Of a DNA stretch of 64,000 nt, positions 53,634 through 62,714 are shown piece after piece. The stretch is from assembly GCA_050187175.1 (NCBI GenBank), contig JBFWXS010000003.1, forward strand, positions 124,001 through 188,000, given 5' to 3'. The stretch is from Zeimonas sp050187175. Its GTDB lineage: Bacteria; Pseudomonadota; Gammaproteobacteria; Burkholderiales; Burkholderiaceae_E. The notes under the pieces are model-generated. The model searched no databases, had not been told where the DNA came from, and worked only from the letters and a program-made list of their open reading frames with translations. Within the stretch, counting starts at the first letter, position 1. Every line of letters begins with the position of its first letter. Made by a program: the position numbers and the translations under genes.

Positions 53634-54410
53634 ATGAACGAATACCGCGACATCCGCGAGCCCGGCGGCCAGACTGAATCCGGCACCACCCATTTCGGCT
53701 ATCAGACGGTGGCCGAATCGCAAAAGGCGGCCCGTGTCGCCGACGTATTCCACTCGGTGGCGGCGCGCTACGACGTCATGAACGACCTGATGTCGGGCGG
53801 CCTGCACCGGCTGTGGAAGTCGTTCACCGTCGGCCAGGCGGCCGTGCGGCCCGGGATGCGCGTGCTCGACATCGCCGGCGGCACCGGCGACCTGGCGCGC
53901 GCCTTCGCGCGGCGCGTCGGCGACGGCGGCGAGGTCTGGCTCACCGACATCAACGCGTCGATGCTGGGCGTCGGCCGCGACCGCATGGTCGACGACGGCT
54001 GCCTGCAGCCGGTCCTGCAGTGCGACGCCGAGGCGCTGCCGTTTCCCGGCGGCTATTTCGATCGCGTCACCGTGGCCTTCGGCCTGCGCAACATGACGCA
54101 CAAGGATCGCGCGCTGGCCGAGATGCTGCGCGTGCTCAAGCCGGGCGGCCGGCTGCTGGTGCTGGAATTCTCCAAGGTGCGCAAGCCGCTGCAGCGTGCC
54201 TATGATCTGTATTCGTTCTCGGTGCTGCCGTGGTTAGGAAAGCGGGTAGCCGGCGACGAAGCCAGTTACCGGTATCTGGCCGAGTCGATCCGGATGCACC
54301 CTGATCAGGAAACGCTGAAGTCGATGATGGAATCGGCAGGCTTCTGCCGGGTCCGCTACTACAATCTGACTGGTGGCGTCGTGGCGTTGCACGAGGGCCT
54401 GAAACCGTAG
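53634..54410 (+). CDS. ubiE: Ubiquinone/menaquinone C-methyltransferase
   Basis: 258 residues. SAM-dependent C-methylation of 2-polyprenyl-6-methoxy-1,4-benzoquinol (and demethylmenaquinol where present). It has the UbiE signatures HFGYQTV, VFHSVAARYDVMNDLMS, SAM site VLDIAGGTGDLA, and VTVAFGLRNMTHKDRALAEMLRVLKPGG. It is encoded between DUF971 and Tim44/ubiJ genes in the usual Burkholderiales order. Confidence 0.96.
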   Translation: MNEYRDIREPGGQTESGTTHFGYQTVAESQKAARVADVFHSVAARYDVMNDLMSGGLHRLWKSFTVGQAAVRPGMRVLDIAGGTGDLARAFARRVGDGGEVWLTDINASMLGVGRDRMVDDGCLQPVLQCDAEALPFPGGYFDRVTVAFGLRNMTHKDRALAEMLRVLKPGGRLLVLEFSKVRKPLQRAYDLYSFSVLPWLGKRVAGDEASYRYLAESIRMHPDQETLKSMMESAGFCRVRYYNLTGGVVALHEGLKP

Positions 54411-54484
54411 CGAAAGCGAATGGGGCGTCGACCCCAAACTCCGGGCCGGCTCGCGGCGGCCCCTACCTGGATGGAGAACATCGT

Positions 54485-55438
54485 ATGAAGCTGATCTGGA
54501 CTCGATTGCTGGCCGTCATGATGGCCGTGCTGGCTGCCTTGACGCTCACCGTGTCGGAGGTCGAGGCCAAGCGGCTCGGCGGCGGCAAATCGTTCGGCAA
54601 GCAGTCGTCGAACGTCACGCAGCGCGACGCGATGCCGCCCGCGGGCACGCCGCAGCAGGCCGGTGCCGCGAACCGCACCGGCGCGCAGGCCGCCGCGCCC
54701 GGCAGCGCCGCGCCGGCAGCGGCCGGCAGCCGCTGGATGGCGCCGCTGGCAGGTCTGGCGGCCGGCCTCGGCCTGGCCGCGCTGGCCAGCTACCTGGGCT
54801 TCGGCGAAGGGCTGGCCAACTTCATGATGCTGGCGCTGCTGGTGCTGGCCGCGATCTTCCTGTTCCGCATGCTGATGGGGCGCCGCGCGGCGTCCAGCGG
54901 ACCGCGTCCGGCCTATCAAGGCGGTTATTCCAATGCCAATGTGGGCCAGGAAGCAAGCGTCCGCTATGCGCCGATGCCGGCTGACAGCGGCACGGTCGCG
55001 CAGCGCGCGCCGGTGACCGGCGGGGCCGCGGCCGCATCGTCGGCTGCCGCTGCCGAGCAGTGGCGCGTGCCGGCCGACATGGACGTCGAAGCCTTCCTGC
55101 GCACGGCGAAGGTGCAGTTCATCCGCCTGCAGGCTTCGTTCGACAGCGGCAACCTCGACGATCTGCGCGAGTTCACGTCGCCCGAGATGTTCGCCGAGCT
55201 GAAGCTCGACATCGACGAGCGCAAGGGCGCCGCCAATCGCACCGATGTCGTCACGCTGGACGCGCAGCTGCTCGGCGTCGAATCGACGCCGGTCGAGCAC
55301 ATCGCCAGCGTCCGCTTCACCGGCATGATCCGCGAGCAGGCCAATGGCGAAGCCGCGCCGTTCGACGAAGTCTGGAATCTGGTCAAGCCGGTCTCCGGCG
55401 GCGGCTGGGTGCTCGGCGGGATCCAGCAGCTCAACTGA
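54485..55438 (+). CDS. Tim44-like domain membrane protein
   Basis: 317 residues: signal peptide/TM (about 8-28), Ala/Pro/Gly-rich spacer, a hydrophobic hairpin (about 83-120, PLAGLAAGLGLAALASYLGFG and FMMLALLVLAAIFLF), and a C-terminal Tim44-like domain (DVEAFLRTAKVQFIRLQASFDSGNLDDLREFTSPEMFAEL). It is bacterial Tim44, inner-membrane anchored, of uncertain role. GGAG lies upstream of the ATG at 54485. It is usually found between ubiE and ubiJ. Confidence 0.9.
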   Translation: MKLIWTRLLAVMMAVLAALTLTVSEVEAKRLGGGKSFGKQSSNVTQRDAMPPAGTPQQAGAANRTGAQAAAPGSAAPAAAGSRWMAPLAGLAAGLGLAALASYLGFGEGLANFMMLALLVLAAIFLFRMLMGRRAASSGPRPAYQGGYSNANVGQEASVRYAPMPADSGTVAQRAPVTGGAAAASSAAAAEQWRVPADMDVEAFLRTAKVQFIRLQASFDSGNLDDLREFTSPEMFAELKLDIDERKGAANRTDVVTLDAQLLGVESTPVEHIASVRFTGMIREQANGEAAPFDEVWNLVKPVSGGGWVLGGIQQLN

Positions 55439-55475
55439 GCCGCTGGCCGGTGGCCGCGATTGATGGGCGCCTGCG

Positions 55476-56243
55476 ATGGCGGTTGATGTGAACCCGACGT
55501 CGGCGCCGGCCGGGTCGATCCTCGATTCGGCCGCCCGCGCCATATTCCGGCGTCTGGCCGACGGCGGCGGCGCCGCGCTGGTCGCGGCCTTCGACCACGT
55601 GCTCGCGCAGAACGACTGGGCGCGCGCGCGGTTGGCACCCTTCGCAGGACGGCAGCTGCTGATCGGCATCGACATGCGGCCGCTGCCGGGCCTGCCGCCG
55701 CCGCAGCTGCGCGTGCGCATCGTCGAAGGCGGCCTGCTCGAGCGGCTGCGGCCGGTGAACACCGCGGCCGACGGCGCTTCGTCCGTCGACCGCTCTTCCG
55801 CCGCTGACGACTCCCCTGCGGCGGAGGCGCCGCCCTCCGTGCGCGTGCTGCTGCAGCCGTCCACCGACGCCGGCTTCGCGCTGCTGCGCCGCGGCCCGCG
55901 CGGCCTGTCGCAATTTCTCAAGATCGATGGCGACGCGATGCTGGCAGCCGCGCTGGCCGACGTGGCCGAGCATGCGCGCTGGGACCTAGAGGAAGATGCC
56001 AGCCGCGTGCTCGGCGACGCGCTTGCGCATCGGCTCGGGCGCGGCGCTTCCGCGCTGCGCGACTCGGCCAGCGATCTGCGTCGGCGTGCCGAGTCGGCGA
56101 CCGCCGGCGCATTGACCGGCGAGCAGTCGCCGCTGCTCGGCCGCGACCGTCTCGACGCGATGCGGGGTGCGCTCGATGTGATCGAGGCGCGGCTGTCGGT
56201 GCTGGAGGCGCGGCAGCGTAGCCCGCGACAGCGGGGCGCCTGA
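55476..56243 (+). CDS. ubiJ: SCP2-domain protein, ubiquinone biosynthesis accessory factor UbiJ-like
   Basis: 255 residues. The SCP2-type lipid-binding region (about 15-160, including GFALLRRGPRGLSQFLKIDGDAML) and a C-terminal helical segment match UbiJ, which with UbiK organises the Ubi enzyme complex. An insertion of about 30 residues rich in Ser/Asp/Ala (95-125) interrupts the domain. It abuts the next gene directly (ATG at 56244 right after the stop). ubiB, its usual partner downstream, is not present here. Confidence 0.82.
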   Translation: MAVDVNPTSAPAGSILDSAARAIFRRLADGGGAALVAAFDHVLAQNDWARARLAPFAGRQLLIGIDMRPLPGLPPPQLRVRIVEGGLLERLRPVNTAADGASSVDRSSAADDSPAAEAPPSVRVLLQPSTDAGFALLRRGPRGLSQFLKIDGDAMLAAALADVAEHARWDLEEDASRVLGDALAHRLGRGASALRDSASDLRRRAESATAGALTGEQSPLLGRDRLDAMRGALDVIEARLSVLEARQRSPRQRGA

Positions 56244-57038
56244 ATGGCTGTGGATCGAATCGGCCGCCTGCCGGTGATCCGGCGGGCTGCGGCTGCCATG
56301 ATCGTGGCGCTGTCCGGCTGGGCGCCGATGGCCGAAGCCCAGCCGCGGGCCGCCGCGCCGGAGCCCACGCCTTCATCGGCCACGACGGTGTCGGCCGCGC
56401 TGGCCTCGTCCTCGCCGGAGATCCGCAAGCTGCCGGTGTCGCTGCTGCAGGATCTGGCCACGACCGGACTGATCTCGTCGTCGCGCGGCGAGCCGGTCGC
56501 CGCCTTCAGCTGGATCACCGAGACCACGCGCCCCGGCCGTTCGCCGCGGCAGCGGCGCGAAAGCTTCGCCGGCACGCCGCCCGGTACGCCCTTCGGCCTC
56601 AGCCCGGTGCTGCGACAGGATCTGCCCGAAAAACCCGACAAGCCGGCACGCGCCGGCGTCAGCGTGCGCGGCCTGATGACGCTGCACGCGGACGATACCG
56701 GGCTCGACGTCCAGGTCGGCCATCTGCGCCTGCCGCTGAGCGAAGGCGCCCGCTTCGTACTGGCCTATCGCGAGGACGATTCGGAGCTGGCGCAGGAATG
56801 CGTGGCCGGCGCCAGCGAGCCGGCCGCGTCGCTGCATGCCGGTATCCCCGGCGCGGTGCGGCGCATCGAATGCGACGGCCGCGGCAAGTATCACGGCATC
56901 GGCGTGCGCGTTTCCGCGTCGGTCCTGTACTTCGAGTCGCTCGGCGTGTTCCTGAATCGCGAACAGCGCATCGACACCCCGCTGGGCCGCCTGCGCACCA
57001 CGACGCGGATCCTTCAATTCGAGCGTTCCGTGCGCTGA
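56244..57038 (+). CDS. Hypothetical secreted protein
   Basis: 264 residues: signal peptide ending near AEAQP (about 36), a Ser/Thr/Pro region, then two probable beta-rich blocks (SVRGLMTLHADDTGLDVQVGHLRLPL; SVLYFESLGVFLNREQRI). Two Cys (in AQECVAG and IECDGRG) could pair in the periplasm. No family is recognised. It starts immediately after the ubiJ stop, so it is probably co-transcribed; its position is where ubiB usually lies. Confidence 0.6.
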   Translation: MAVDRIGRLPVIRRAAAAMIVALSGWAPMAEAQPRAAAPEPTPSSATTVSAALASSSPEIRKLPVSLLQDLATTGLISSSRGEPVAAFSWITETTRPGRSPRQRRESFAGTPPGTPFGLSPVLRQDLPEKPDKPARAGVSVRGLMTLHADDTGLDVQVGHLRLPLSEGARFVLAYREDDSELAQECVAGASEPAASLHAGIPGAVRRIECDGRGKYHGIGVRVSASVLYFESLGVFLNREQRIDTPLGRLRTTTRILQFERSVR

Positions 57039-57065
57039 GGCCGGTACCGCAACGCGCGGTCCCGC

Positions 57066-57596
57066 TCACTCCGATCCGGCTTCGTCCTTGCCGCCCAGCG
57101 ACAGGATCTCCAGCCGCGCGTCGATCACGCCGTGGCGCAGCATGCCGAGCATGCGCGCGGCACCGAGGCTCACGTCGGCGATGCGGCTGCGCAGATGCGG
57201 TCCACGGTCATTGACGCGGACGATCACCGAGCGGCGGTTGCGCAGATTGGTCACCTTCACGGTCGATCCGAACGGCAGCGAGCGGTGCGCCATCGTCAGA
57301 TCGTCAGGGTCGAAGCGCTCGCCGCTCGCCGTCGCACGTTGCGCGAAGCGCTTGCCGTAGAACGAGACGCGCCCGCGGACGTGGCGAACGGCTTCGGCGT
57401 CGCGCTTGTCCGCCCCCGTGGCCTGCGGCGGCACGCGGGCGACCGGTGGGCCCGCGGCGAGCGACCCGCCTCCGACAAGCGACCCGCCTCCGACAAGCGG
57501 CGCGCCCGCGACGAGCGGCGCGCTGACGCACCAGTGCAGCAGCCGACGCCTTTGCGGCCGCTGCGCCGGCTCGGCACGAGCAGGAACGAGCTTCAT
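57066..57596 (-). CDS. RlpA-like double-psi beta-barrel protein
   Basis: 176 residues. The DPBB domain (about 80-165) has the RlpA features VSFYGKRFAQRATASGE, LPFGSTVKVTNL and VIVRVNDRGPH with the catalytic-type Asp, so it is a possible lytic transglycosylase acting on denuded glycans. The N-terminal region is a putative export signal mixed with LVGGGS-type hexapeptide repeats (18-bp units at 57461-57514). There is no SPOR domain, so it is shorter than E. coli RlpA. It is divergent from gdhA. Confidence 0.82.
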   Translation of the reverse strand: MKLVPARAEPAQRPQRRRLLHWCVSAPLVAGAPLVGGGSLVGGGSLAAGPPVARVPPQATGADKRDAEAVRHVRGRVSFYGKRFAQRATASGERFDPDDLTMAHRSLPFGSTVKVTNLRNRRSVIVRVNDRGPHLRSRIADVSLGAARMLGMLRHGVIDARLEILSLGGKDEAGSE

Positions 57597-57646
57597 CCTC
57601 CAATCTTGCCTCGTTCAGACTGCGAGGCCCAGCCGAGTCGTCAATT

Positions 57647-57661
57647 GCACCAAAACGGTGC
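57647..57661. promoter_or_regulatory. NtrC-type binding site upstream of gdhA
   Basis: GCACC-AAAAC-GGTGC, a perfect dyad matching the NtrC enhancer consensus (as at enterobacterial glnA). It lies 234 bp before the gdhA start and 51 bp before the rlpA-like start. A second palindrome, CGCGCATATGCGCG, is at 57669-57682. I could not find a sigma-54 -24/-12 promoter with correct spacing between the site and gdhA. Confidence 0.5.
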
Positions 57662-57894
57662 GATTTCGCGCGCATATGCGCGGATCTTTGATGAATCTCT
57701 GCAGTGGCAAAGCTCGAAACTGTTACGATTCGCGGCCAGCCTGACGGGTGCCCTGGAATGGTGTCGTGCGCACTGTTTCAGGACGTTTCGCGCCGTCGCC
57801 TTGCGGCGCGGGGGGCGTTCCTGCACCCGAACGGCGCACGCATGTCCGCCGGCCTGGGCTCTGCGCCGGCATCCGATATCCATTGGGAGTTCCG

Positions 57895-59238
57895 GTGAAG
57901 TACGACAGCCCTGAATCGTTTCTCGCGGCGCTGACGCAGCGCGACCCTCACCAACCTGAGTACCTGCAGGCGGTGAAAGAAGTCATGATCAGTCTATGGC
58001 CGTTCATCAAGCGCCATCCGCGCTATGCCGAGCATGCGCTGCTGGAGCGGCTGGTCGAGCCGGAACGCGTCCTGCAGTTTCGCGTCTCGTGGGTGGACGA
58101 TCAGGGGCAGACGCGCGTCAACCGCGCGTTCCGCGTGCAGCACAGCGCCGCCATCGGGCCGTACAAGGGAGGCATGCGTTTTCATCCGTCGGTCAACCAG
58201 TCGATCCTGAAATTCCTCGCCTTCGAGCAGACCTTCAAGAACGCGCTGACCTCGCTGCCCATGGGCGGCGGCAAGGGCGGTTCCGACTTCGATCCGAAAG
58301 GCAAGAGCGACGGCGAGGTCATGCGCTTCTGCCAGTCGCTGATGCTCGAGCTGCATCGCCATCTGGGTTCGGACACCGACGTCCCGGCCGGCGACATTGG
58401 CGTGGGCGCGCGAGAAGTCGGCTTCATGGCCGGCATGATGAAGAAGCTGACCAATGACGCGTCCTGCGTCTTCACCGGCAAGGGGCTGGCCTACGGCGGC
58501 AGCCTGATGCGCCCGGAGGCGACCGGCTACGGCACCGTCTACTTCGCCGAGGAGATGCTGCGCCGGCGCGGCCAGTCATTCGCCGGCAAGCGCGTGTCGG
58601 TGTCGGGCTCGGGCAACGTCGCCCAGTACGCGATCGAGAAGGCGCTCGATCTGGGCGCCAAGGTGGTCACGGTCTCCGATTCGGATGGCACGGTCGTGGT
58701 CGAGCGGGGCTTCGACGAAGAGATGCTGCAGGCGCTGATGGTGCTGAAGAACGAGCGCCGCGGCCGCATCGCCGAGTTCGCGCAGCAGTTCAAGGTCGAA
58801 TATCAGCCGGGCCGCCGTCCGTGGCACGTGCCGGTCGACATCGCGCTGCCGTGCGCCACGCAGAACGAGCTCGACGAGAACGACGCGCGCACGCTCGTGG
58901 GCAACGGCGCGATCTGCGTCGCCGAGGGCGCGAACATGCCGAGCACGCTGGAGGCGGTCGATGTGTTCCTGAAGGCCGGCACGCTGTACGCGCCGGGCAA
59001 GGCCAGCAACGCCGGCGGCGTGGCGACCTCGGGCCTGGAGATGTCGCAGAACTCGCTGCGCCTGTCGTGGACGCATGCCGAGGTCGACGAGCGGCTGCAC
59101 GCGATCATGAAGGGCATCCACGAGAACTGCGTGCGCCACGGACAGCGCGACGACGGCTCGATCAACTACGTCGACGGCGCGAACATCGCCGGTTTTGTCA
59201 AGGTTGCCGACGCGATCCTCGACCAGGGTGTGCTCTGA
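57895..59238 (+). CDS. gdhA: NADP-specific glutamate dehydrogenase
   Basis: 447 residues, the same length as E. coli GdhA (hexameric, biosynthetic class). Substrate-binding GPYKGGMRFHPSVN, the catalytic Lys in PMGGGKGGSDFDPKGKS, and the Rossmann GSGNVAQYAIEKA are present. It assimilates ammonium onto 2-oxoglutarate. The GTG at 57895, preceded by GGGAG, gives the family N-terminus and is preferred over upstream starts. The 298-bp upstream region contains an NtrC-type site, suggesting nitrogen control. Confidence 0.95.
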   Translation: MKYDSPESFLAALTQRDPHQPEYLQAVKEVMISLWPFIKRHPRYAEHALLERLVEPERVLQFRVSWVDDQGQTRVNRAFRVQHSAAIGPYKGGMRFHPSVNQSILKFLAFEQTFKNALTSLPMGGGKGGSDFDPKGKSDGEVMRFCQSLMLELHRHLGSDTDVPAGDIGVGAREVGFMAGMMKKLTNDASCVFTGKGLAYGGSLMRPEATGYGTVYFAEEMLRRRGQSFAGKRVSVSGSGNVAQYAIEKALDLGAKVVTVSDSDGTVVVERGFDEEMLQALMVLKNERRGRIAEFAQQFKVEYQPGRRPWHVPVDIALPCATQNELDENDARTLVGNGAICVAEGANMPSTLEAVDVFLKAGTLYAPGKASNAGGVATSGLEMSQNSLRLSWTHAEVDERLHAIMKGIHENCVRHGQRDDGSINYVDGANIAGFVKVADAILDQGVL

Positions 59239-59369
59239 CGCAGCGGCTTGCTGACGGCACCTGACGCCGATTCGGCGCGGCTGCCTGCCGCTCTGGTGTA
59301 GGCTCGGTCTGAGACTTCGTTTGCCAGGCCGCATCATCGCGGCCGATGCCGAATCGACAGGGGGTGCCG

Positions 59370-60257
59370 ATGACGTCGACCCGTACCCACACCTCGCGCG
59401 GCGCGCGCTGGTGGTTCGCAGCGGCCGCCGTCGTGCTGATCGCCGCCGGTTTCTACGCGTGGCGCTATTTCACGCCGCCCGAGCCGGCGCCGGCCTCGGG
59501 GGCGCCGCCGTCGGCCTCCGCCGAACGGCCGCCGGACGACGATGTCGCCGCATCGCCGCCGGCCCCGGCTCCGGCCCCGGCCGCCGAATCCGCGGCTCAA
59601 TCCGCAGCCAGCCCCGCCGCTGCCGACGCGCAGGCGCCGCGCTATCCGCTGCCTGCCGGCCCCTCGGCCGGCGATCTTCCGGCCGCCGACAGCAGCGATG
59701 CGGTCATCCTCGATGCCTTGCTTGCACTGGCGCGCCGCGACGTGCTGGCGCAGTTTCTCAACCTGCAGGAGCTGACGCGGCGCTTCGTCATCACCGTCGA
59801 TCACCTGCCGCGCGAGATGGTGCCGGCGCAGATGAGCGCGGTGCGGCGCATTCCGGGGGCGCTGTCGGTGGACAAGAGCAGCGAGGGGATGATCCTCAGG
59901 GCCGACAACTCGGCTCGCTATGCCGCCTTCCTGCGCTTCGCCGAATCACTGAATCCGAAGACGCTGGTGGCGCTGTATCAGCGCTTCTATCCGCTGCTGC
60001 AGCAGGAGTATCGGGCCATGGGCTTTCCCAACGGCCATTTCAACGATCGGCTGATCGATGCGATCGACGACATGCTCGCCGCACCCGAGGTGCTCGAACC
60101 GATCCGGCTGGTGCAGCCCAAGGTCAACTATCGCTTCGCCGATCCGGCGCTGGAATCGCTGTCGGCCGGCCGCAAGCTGATGCTGCGCGTCGGTCCCGAG
60201 AATGCGGCGCGCATCCGCCAGATGCTGCGCGCGATCCGGGCCGAGCTGGTGCGCTGA
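59370..60257 (+). CDS. DUF3014 family membrane-anchored protein
   Basis: 295 residues: one N-terminal membrane helix (about 13-32), a Pro/Ala-rich spacer to about 100, and a DUF3014 domain (LQELTRRFVITVDHLPREMVP; YQRFYPLLQQEYRAMGFPNGHFNDRLIDAIDD). It is periplasmic, of unknown function. The ATG at 59370 has an AGGGGG site; an in-frame ATG 24 nt upstream lacks one. It follows gdhA by 131 bp. Confidence 0.87.
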   Translation: MTSTRTHTSRGARWWFAAAAVVLIAAGFYAWRYFTPPEPAPASGAPPSASAERPPDDDVAASPPAPAPAPAAESAAQSAASPAAADAQAPRYPLPAGPSAGDLPAADSSDAVILDALLALARRDVLAQFLNLQELTRRFVITVDHLPREMVPAQMSAVRRIPGALSVDKSSEGMILRADNSARYAAFLRFAESLNPKTLVALYQRFYPLLQQEYRAMGFPNGHFNDRLIDAIDDMLAAPEVLEPIRLVQPKVNYRFADPALESLSAGRKLMLRVGPENAARIRQMLRAIRAELVR

Positions 60258-60308
60258 CGGCGCGTTGCGCGCGCCGCGAGCGTGCGCACCGGGTGCCCGG
60301 CGCGGCCG

Positions 60309-61349
60309 CTAACGCGCGAGCACCAGCGTCCAGTAGCGCGAGTAGGTGTTCGTCGCCGTGCCGACGGCGACAGCCAGTCCGGCATCGGTGTAAGTCGCGC
60401 TCATGATGTTCGCGCAGTGGCCTGCGCTGTTCAGCCACGCCTGCACCACCGAAGACAGCGTGGGCTGGCCTGCCGCGATGTTCTCGCCGACCGCCGTCCA
60501 GTCGTAGCCGGTGGCCGAGACCCGCGTGGCCACGGATGAATTGTTGGCCCCCGTGTGGCTGAACGCATTGTTCTGCTGCATCCACGTCGAATGCCCCTGC
60601 GCGGCGGATTCGAGTGCCGTGCTCCAGGCGAGCGGCGGCGCTGCCGGATAGAACTGCGTGCCGCAGTTTCTGCCGGTGGCGCGAGCGGTGTTGAGCAGCT
60701 GCAGCGCTTGTTCGACGAAGCTGGTTTGGCCGCCGCCCGACGAGCCGCTGCCAGTGGAACCGCTGCCAGTGGATGAACCGCTGCCGGTGGACGATCCGCT
60801 GCCGGTGGACGATCCACTGCCGGTGGACGAACCGCTGCCGGTGGACGACCCACTACCGGTCGACGAACCGCTGCCGGTGGACGACCCACTGCCGGTCGAC
60901 GAACCGCTGCCAGTGGACGACCCACTGCCGGTGGACGAGCCACTTCCTGTGGACGACCCGCTGCCGGTGGACGAGCCGCTACCCGTGGATGAGCCACTGC
61001 CGGTGGATGAGCCACTGCCGGTGGATGAGCCGCTACCGGTGGAGGAACCACTCCCGGTCGAAGAACCGCTGCCTGTCGAAGAGCCACTCCCGGACGACGT
61101 ATCGCCGCCGGTGGAGCTGCCGCTGCCTGTCGAGCTGCCGTCGCCCGACGAGCCGCTGCCGCCGGCCGAACCGGTGCCCGCCAGCTCGCCGCCCGATTGC
61201 GCAGCGGCAGGTTCTTCGTCACCGCCGCCACCGCCGCAGGCGCTGAGAAGAACCGTGACCGCGACGACGCCGATCATCGCGGCGGTTCGCGGGTTGAAGC
61301 GAGGCAGGCGAGGTCCGCCCTGGGGGCAAAGAATTCGATCGATGGCCAT
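60309..61349 (-). CDS. CAP-superfamily lipoprotein with long GSGSST repeat stalk
   Basis: 346 residues. The lipobox LLSAC (Cys about 38) is followed by Gly5 and then about 20 near-perfect GSGSST hexapeptides (residues about 85-205). The C-terminal CAP/SCP-PR1 domain has LLNTARATGRNCG, HSTWMQQNNAFSHTG, GENIAAG, and AWLNSAGHCANIM with the conserved His/Glu. It is presumably surface- or periplasm-exposed on a flexible tether. Bacterial CAP proteins bind lipids or act on the cell wall; the role here is unknown. The ATG at 61349 lacks a clear ribosome site. The 271 bp upstream to the MscS gene show no other gene. Confidence 0.85.
   Translation of the reverse strand: MAIDRILCPQGGPRLPRFNPRTAAMIGVVAVTVLLSACGGGGGDEEPAAAQSGGELAGTGSAGGSGSSGDGSSTGSGSSTGGDTSSGSGSSTGSGSSTGSGSSTGSGSSTGSGSSTGSGSSTGSGSSTGSGSSTGSGSSTGSGSSTGSGSSTGSGSSTGSGSSTGSGSSTGSGSSTGSGSSTGSGSSTGSGSSTGSGSTGSGSSGGGQTSFVEQALQLLNTARATGRNCGTQFYPAAPPLAWSTALESAAQGHSTWMQQNNAFSHTGANNSSVATRVSATGYDWTAVGENIAAGQPTLSSVVQAWLNSAGHCANIMSATYTDAGLAVAVGTATNTYSRYWTLVLAR
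60741..61098. repeat. 18-bp coding minisatellite, about 20 units
   Basis: Tandem 18-bp units (plus-strand form close to ccggtggacgatccgctg) encoding GSGSST on the minus strand within the CAP lipoprotein. Units differ only at scattered third positions, and alternating variants suggest recent expansion by slippage or unequal exchange. Copy number may vary between strains. Confidence 0.9.
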
Positions 61350-61620
61350 AGGTGTTAAGGTCGAGGCCTTGCGGCGCGGTCCATAGCAGTGCCGGACGAG
61401 CGGTGCGCCCCCGACGACGAAAGGAGCCGGGATCATGCCGCAGGTCCATGGGCCGGCACCTCATCCACCCCGACAGCGCTGTCAGTCCGCGACGACCCGC
61501 GGTCAGCCTATGCGCACAGCGCCGCACCTCGTCCGGTCCACGCACGGTGGGACCGGGCGTGCCGACGGCCGCGCATGCCGCGCGGCCCCCTGAGACCGCA
61601 TCGCAAGGAGAAGACGTCGC

Positions 61621-62706
61621 ATGTGGGAGTGGCTCCACGACTTCACCATTCTGAACAATCCCCCCATCAACTGGCTGCAGGCCTTCGCTACCGGCCTGCT
61701 GCTGCTGTTGCTGCTGCGCTGGGCGCGAAACCATTTCGCCAGACGTCTCGCGCGTCTTTCGCAGCGCGTGGACAGCAAGCTGGTCGCGGTGACCGCCGAG
61801 ATGCTGGCCGGCACGAGTTCGCTGCTGATCGTCGTGCTGGCCGTGCTCGCCGCGCTCGAATGCCTGGAGCTGCCGGGCCGCTGGCCGATCCGGCTCGGTC
61901 ACGCATGGTTCATCGTGATCGGTCTGCAGATCGGCCGCTGGCTCGATCGCGCGGTGGTGAGCTGGAGCAGGACTCAGCTACGCGAAGGCGCTCATGAGGG
62001 CTCCTACAATCCGGTCACGGCCACCATGCTGACCTACATGGGGCGCTTCCTCGTCTGGGTCACGCTGCTGCTGGCGACACTCGACAATCTGGGCGTCAAC
62101 ATCACCGCCTTCGTGGCGAGTCTGGGGATAGGCGGGGTCGCCGTGGCGCTGGCGCTGCAGACCATTCTCAGCGATCTGTTCGCGTCGCTGTCGATCGGCA
62201 TCGACAAGCCGTTCGAGGTCGGCGACTTCGTCATCTTCGGTGACACGCTCGGCTCGATCGAGCACATCGGCCTGAAAACCACGCGCCTGCGCAGCCTCGG
62301 CGGCGAGCAGATCATCTGCTCGAACACCGAGCTGCTGAAACAGACGATCCGCAACTACAAGCGAATGCAGCAGCGGCGCGTGGTATTCGGCTTCCGCATC
62401 TCGTACCAGACCGAGTACCGTCGCGTCAGCGAAATCCCGGGCATCGTCAAGCAGATCATCGATGGCATCGACGGCGCGCGCTTCGACCGCGCCCATTTCA
62501 AGAGCTTCGGTACCGAAGCGCTCGAATACGAAGTCGTCTACTACGTGCTGAGCGCGGACTTCAACCGCTACATGGATATCCAGCAGGAGATCAACCTGCA
62601 GCTGTTCAAGGCGCTCGAGGAACGCAAGGTCCATTTCGCGTTCCCGGCGCGCACGATTCATCTGGCGTCGACGCCGAGCCGCCGCGCGGAGGGAATGGCA
62701 GCCTGA
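61621..62706 (+). CDS. Mechanosensitive ion channel, MscS family
   Basis: 361 residues. Four or so helices precede the pore helix LGIGGVAVALALQTILSDLFASLSIGIDKPF and the cytoplasmic beta domain (VGDFVIFGDTLGSIEHIGLKTTRLRSL, then CSNTELL), all standard for MscS. It gates under membrane tension to release solutes in osmotic downshock. AAGGAG lies upstream of the ATG at 61621. It converges on the CusF-like gene 8 bp away. Confidence 0.94.
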   Translation: MWEWLHDFTILNNPPINWLQAFATGLLLLLLLRWARNHFARRLARLSQRVDSKLVAVTAEMLAGTSSLLIVVLAVLAALECLELPGRWPIRLGHAWFIVIGLQIGRWLDRAVVSWSRTQLREGAHEGSYNPVTATMLTYMGRFLVWVTLLLATLDNLGVNITAFVASLGIGGVAVALALQTILSDLFASLSIGIDKPFEVGDFVIFGDTLGSIEHIGLKTTRLRSLGGEQIICSNTELLKQTIRNYKRMQQRRVVFGFRISYQTEYRRVSEIPGIVKQIIDGIDGARFDRAHFKSFGTEALEYEVVYYVLSADFNRYMDIQQEINLQLFKALEERKVHFAFPARTIHLASTPSRRAEGMAA

Positions 62707-62714
62707 GAGGCCGT

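Noticed and set aside
54359..56641. Very long open frame on the minus strand opposite ubiE, Tim44 and ubiJ
   Set aside because: High GC removes stop codons in antisense frames; the composition is Arg/Ser/Ala-rich with no family motif, and the plus strand holds well-supported conserved genes.
57700..57730. Sigma-54 promoter for gdhA at TGGCA near 57705
   Set aside because: No GC element lies 10 nt after the GG; only half of the consensus is present.
60658..61386. Open frame on the plus strand with repeated EPLPVD units
   Set aside because: It is the antisense reading of the GSGSST repeat of the CAP lipoprotein; the 18-bp period keeps every frame open. It has no ribosome site and no domain.
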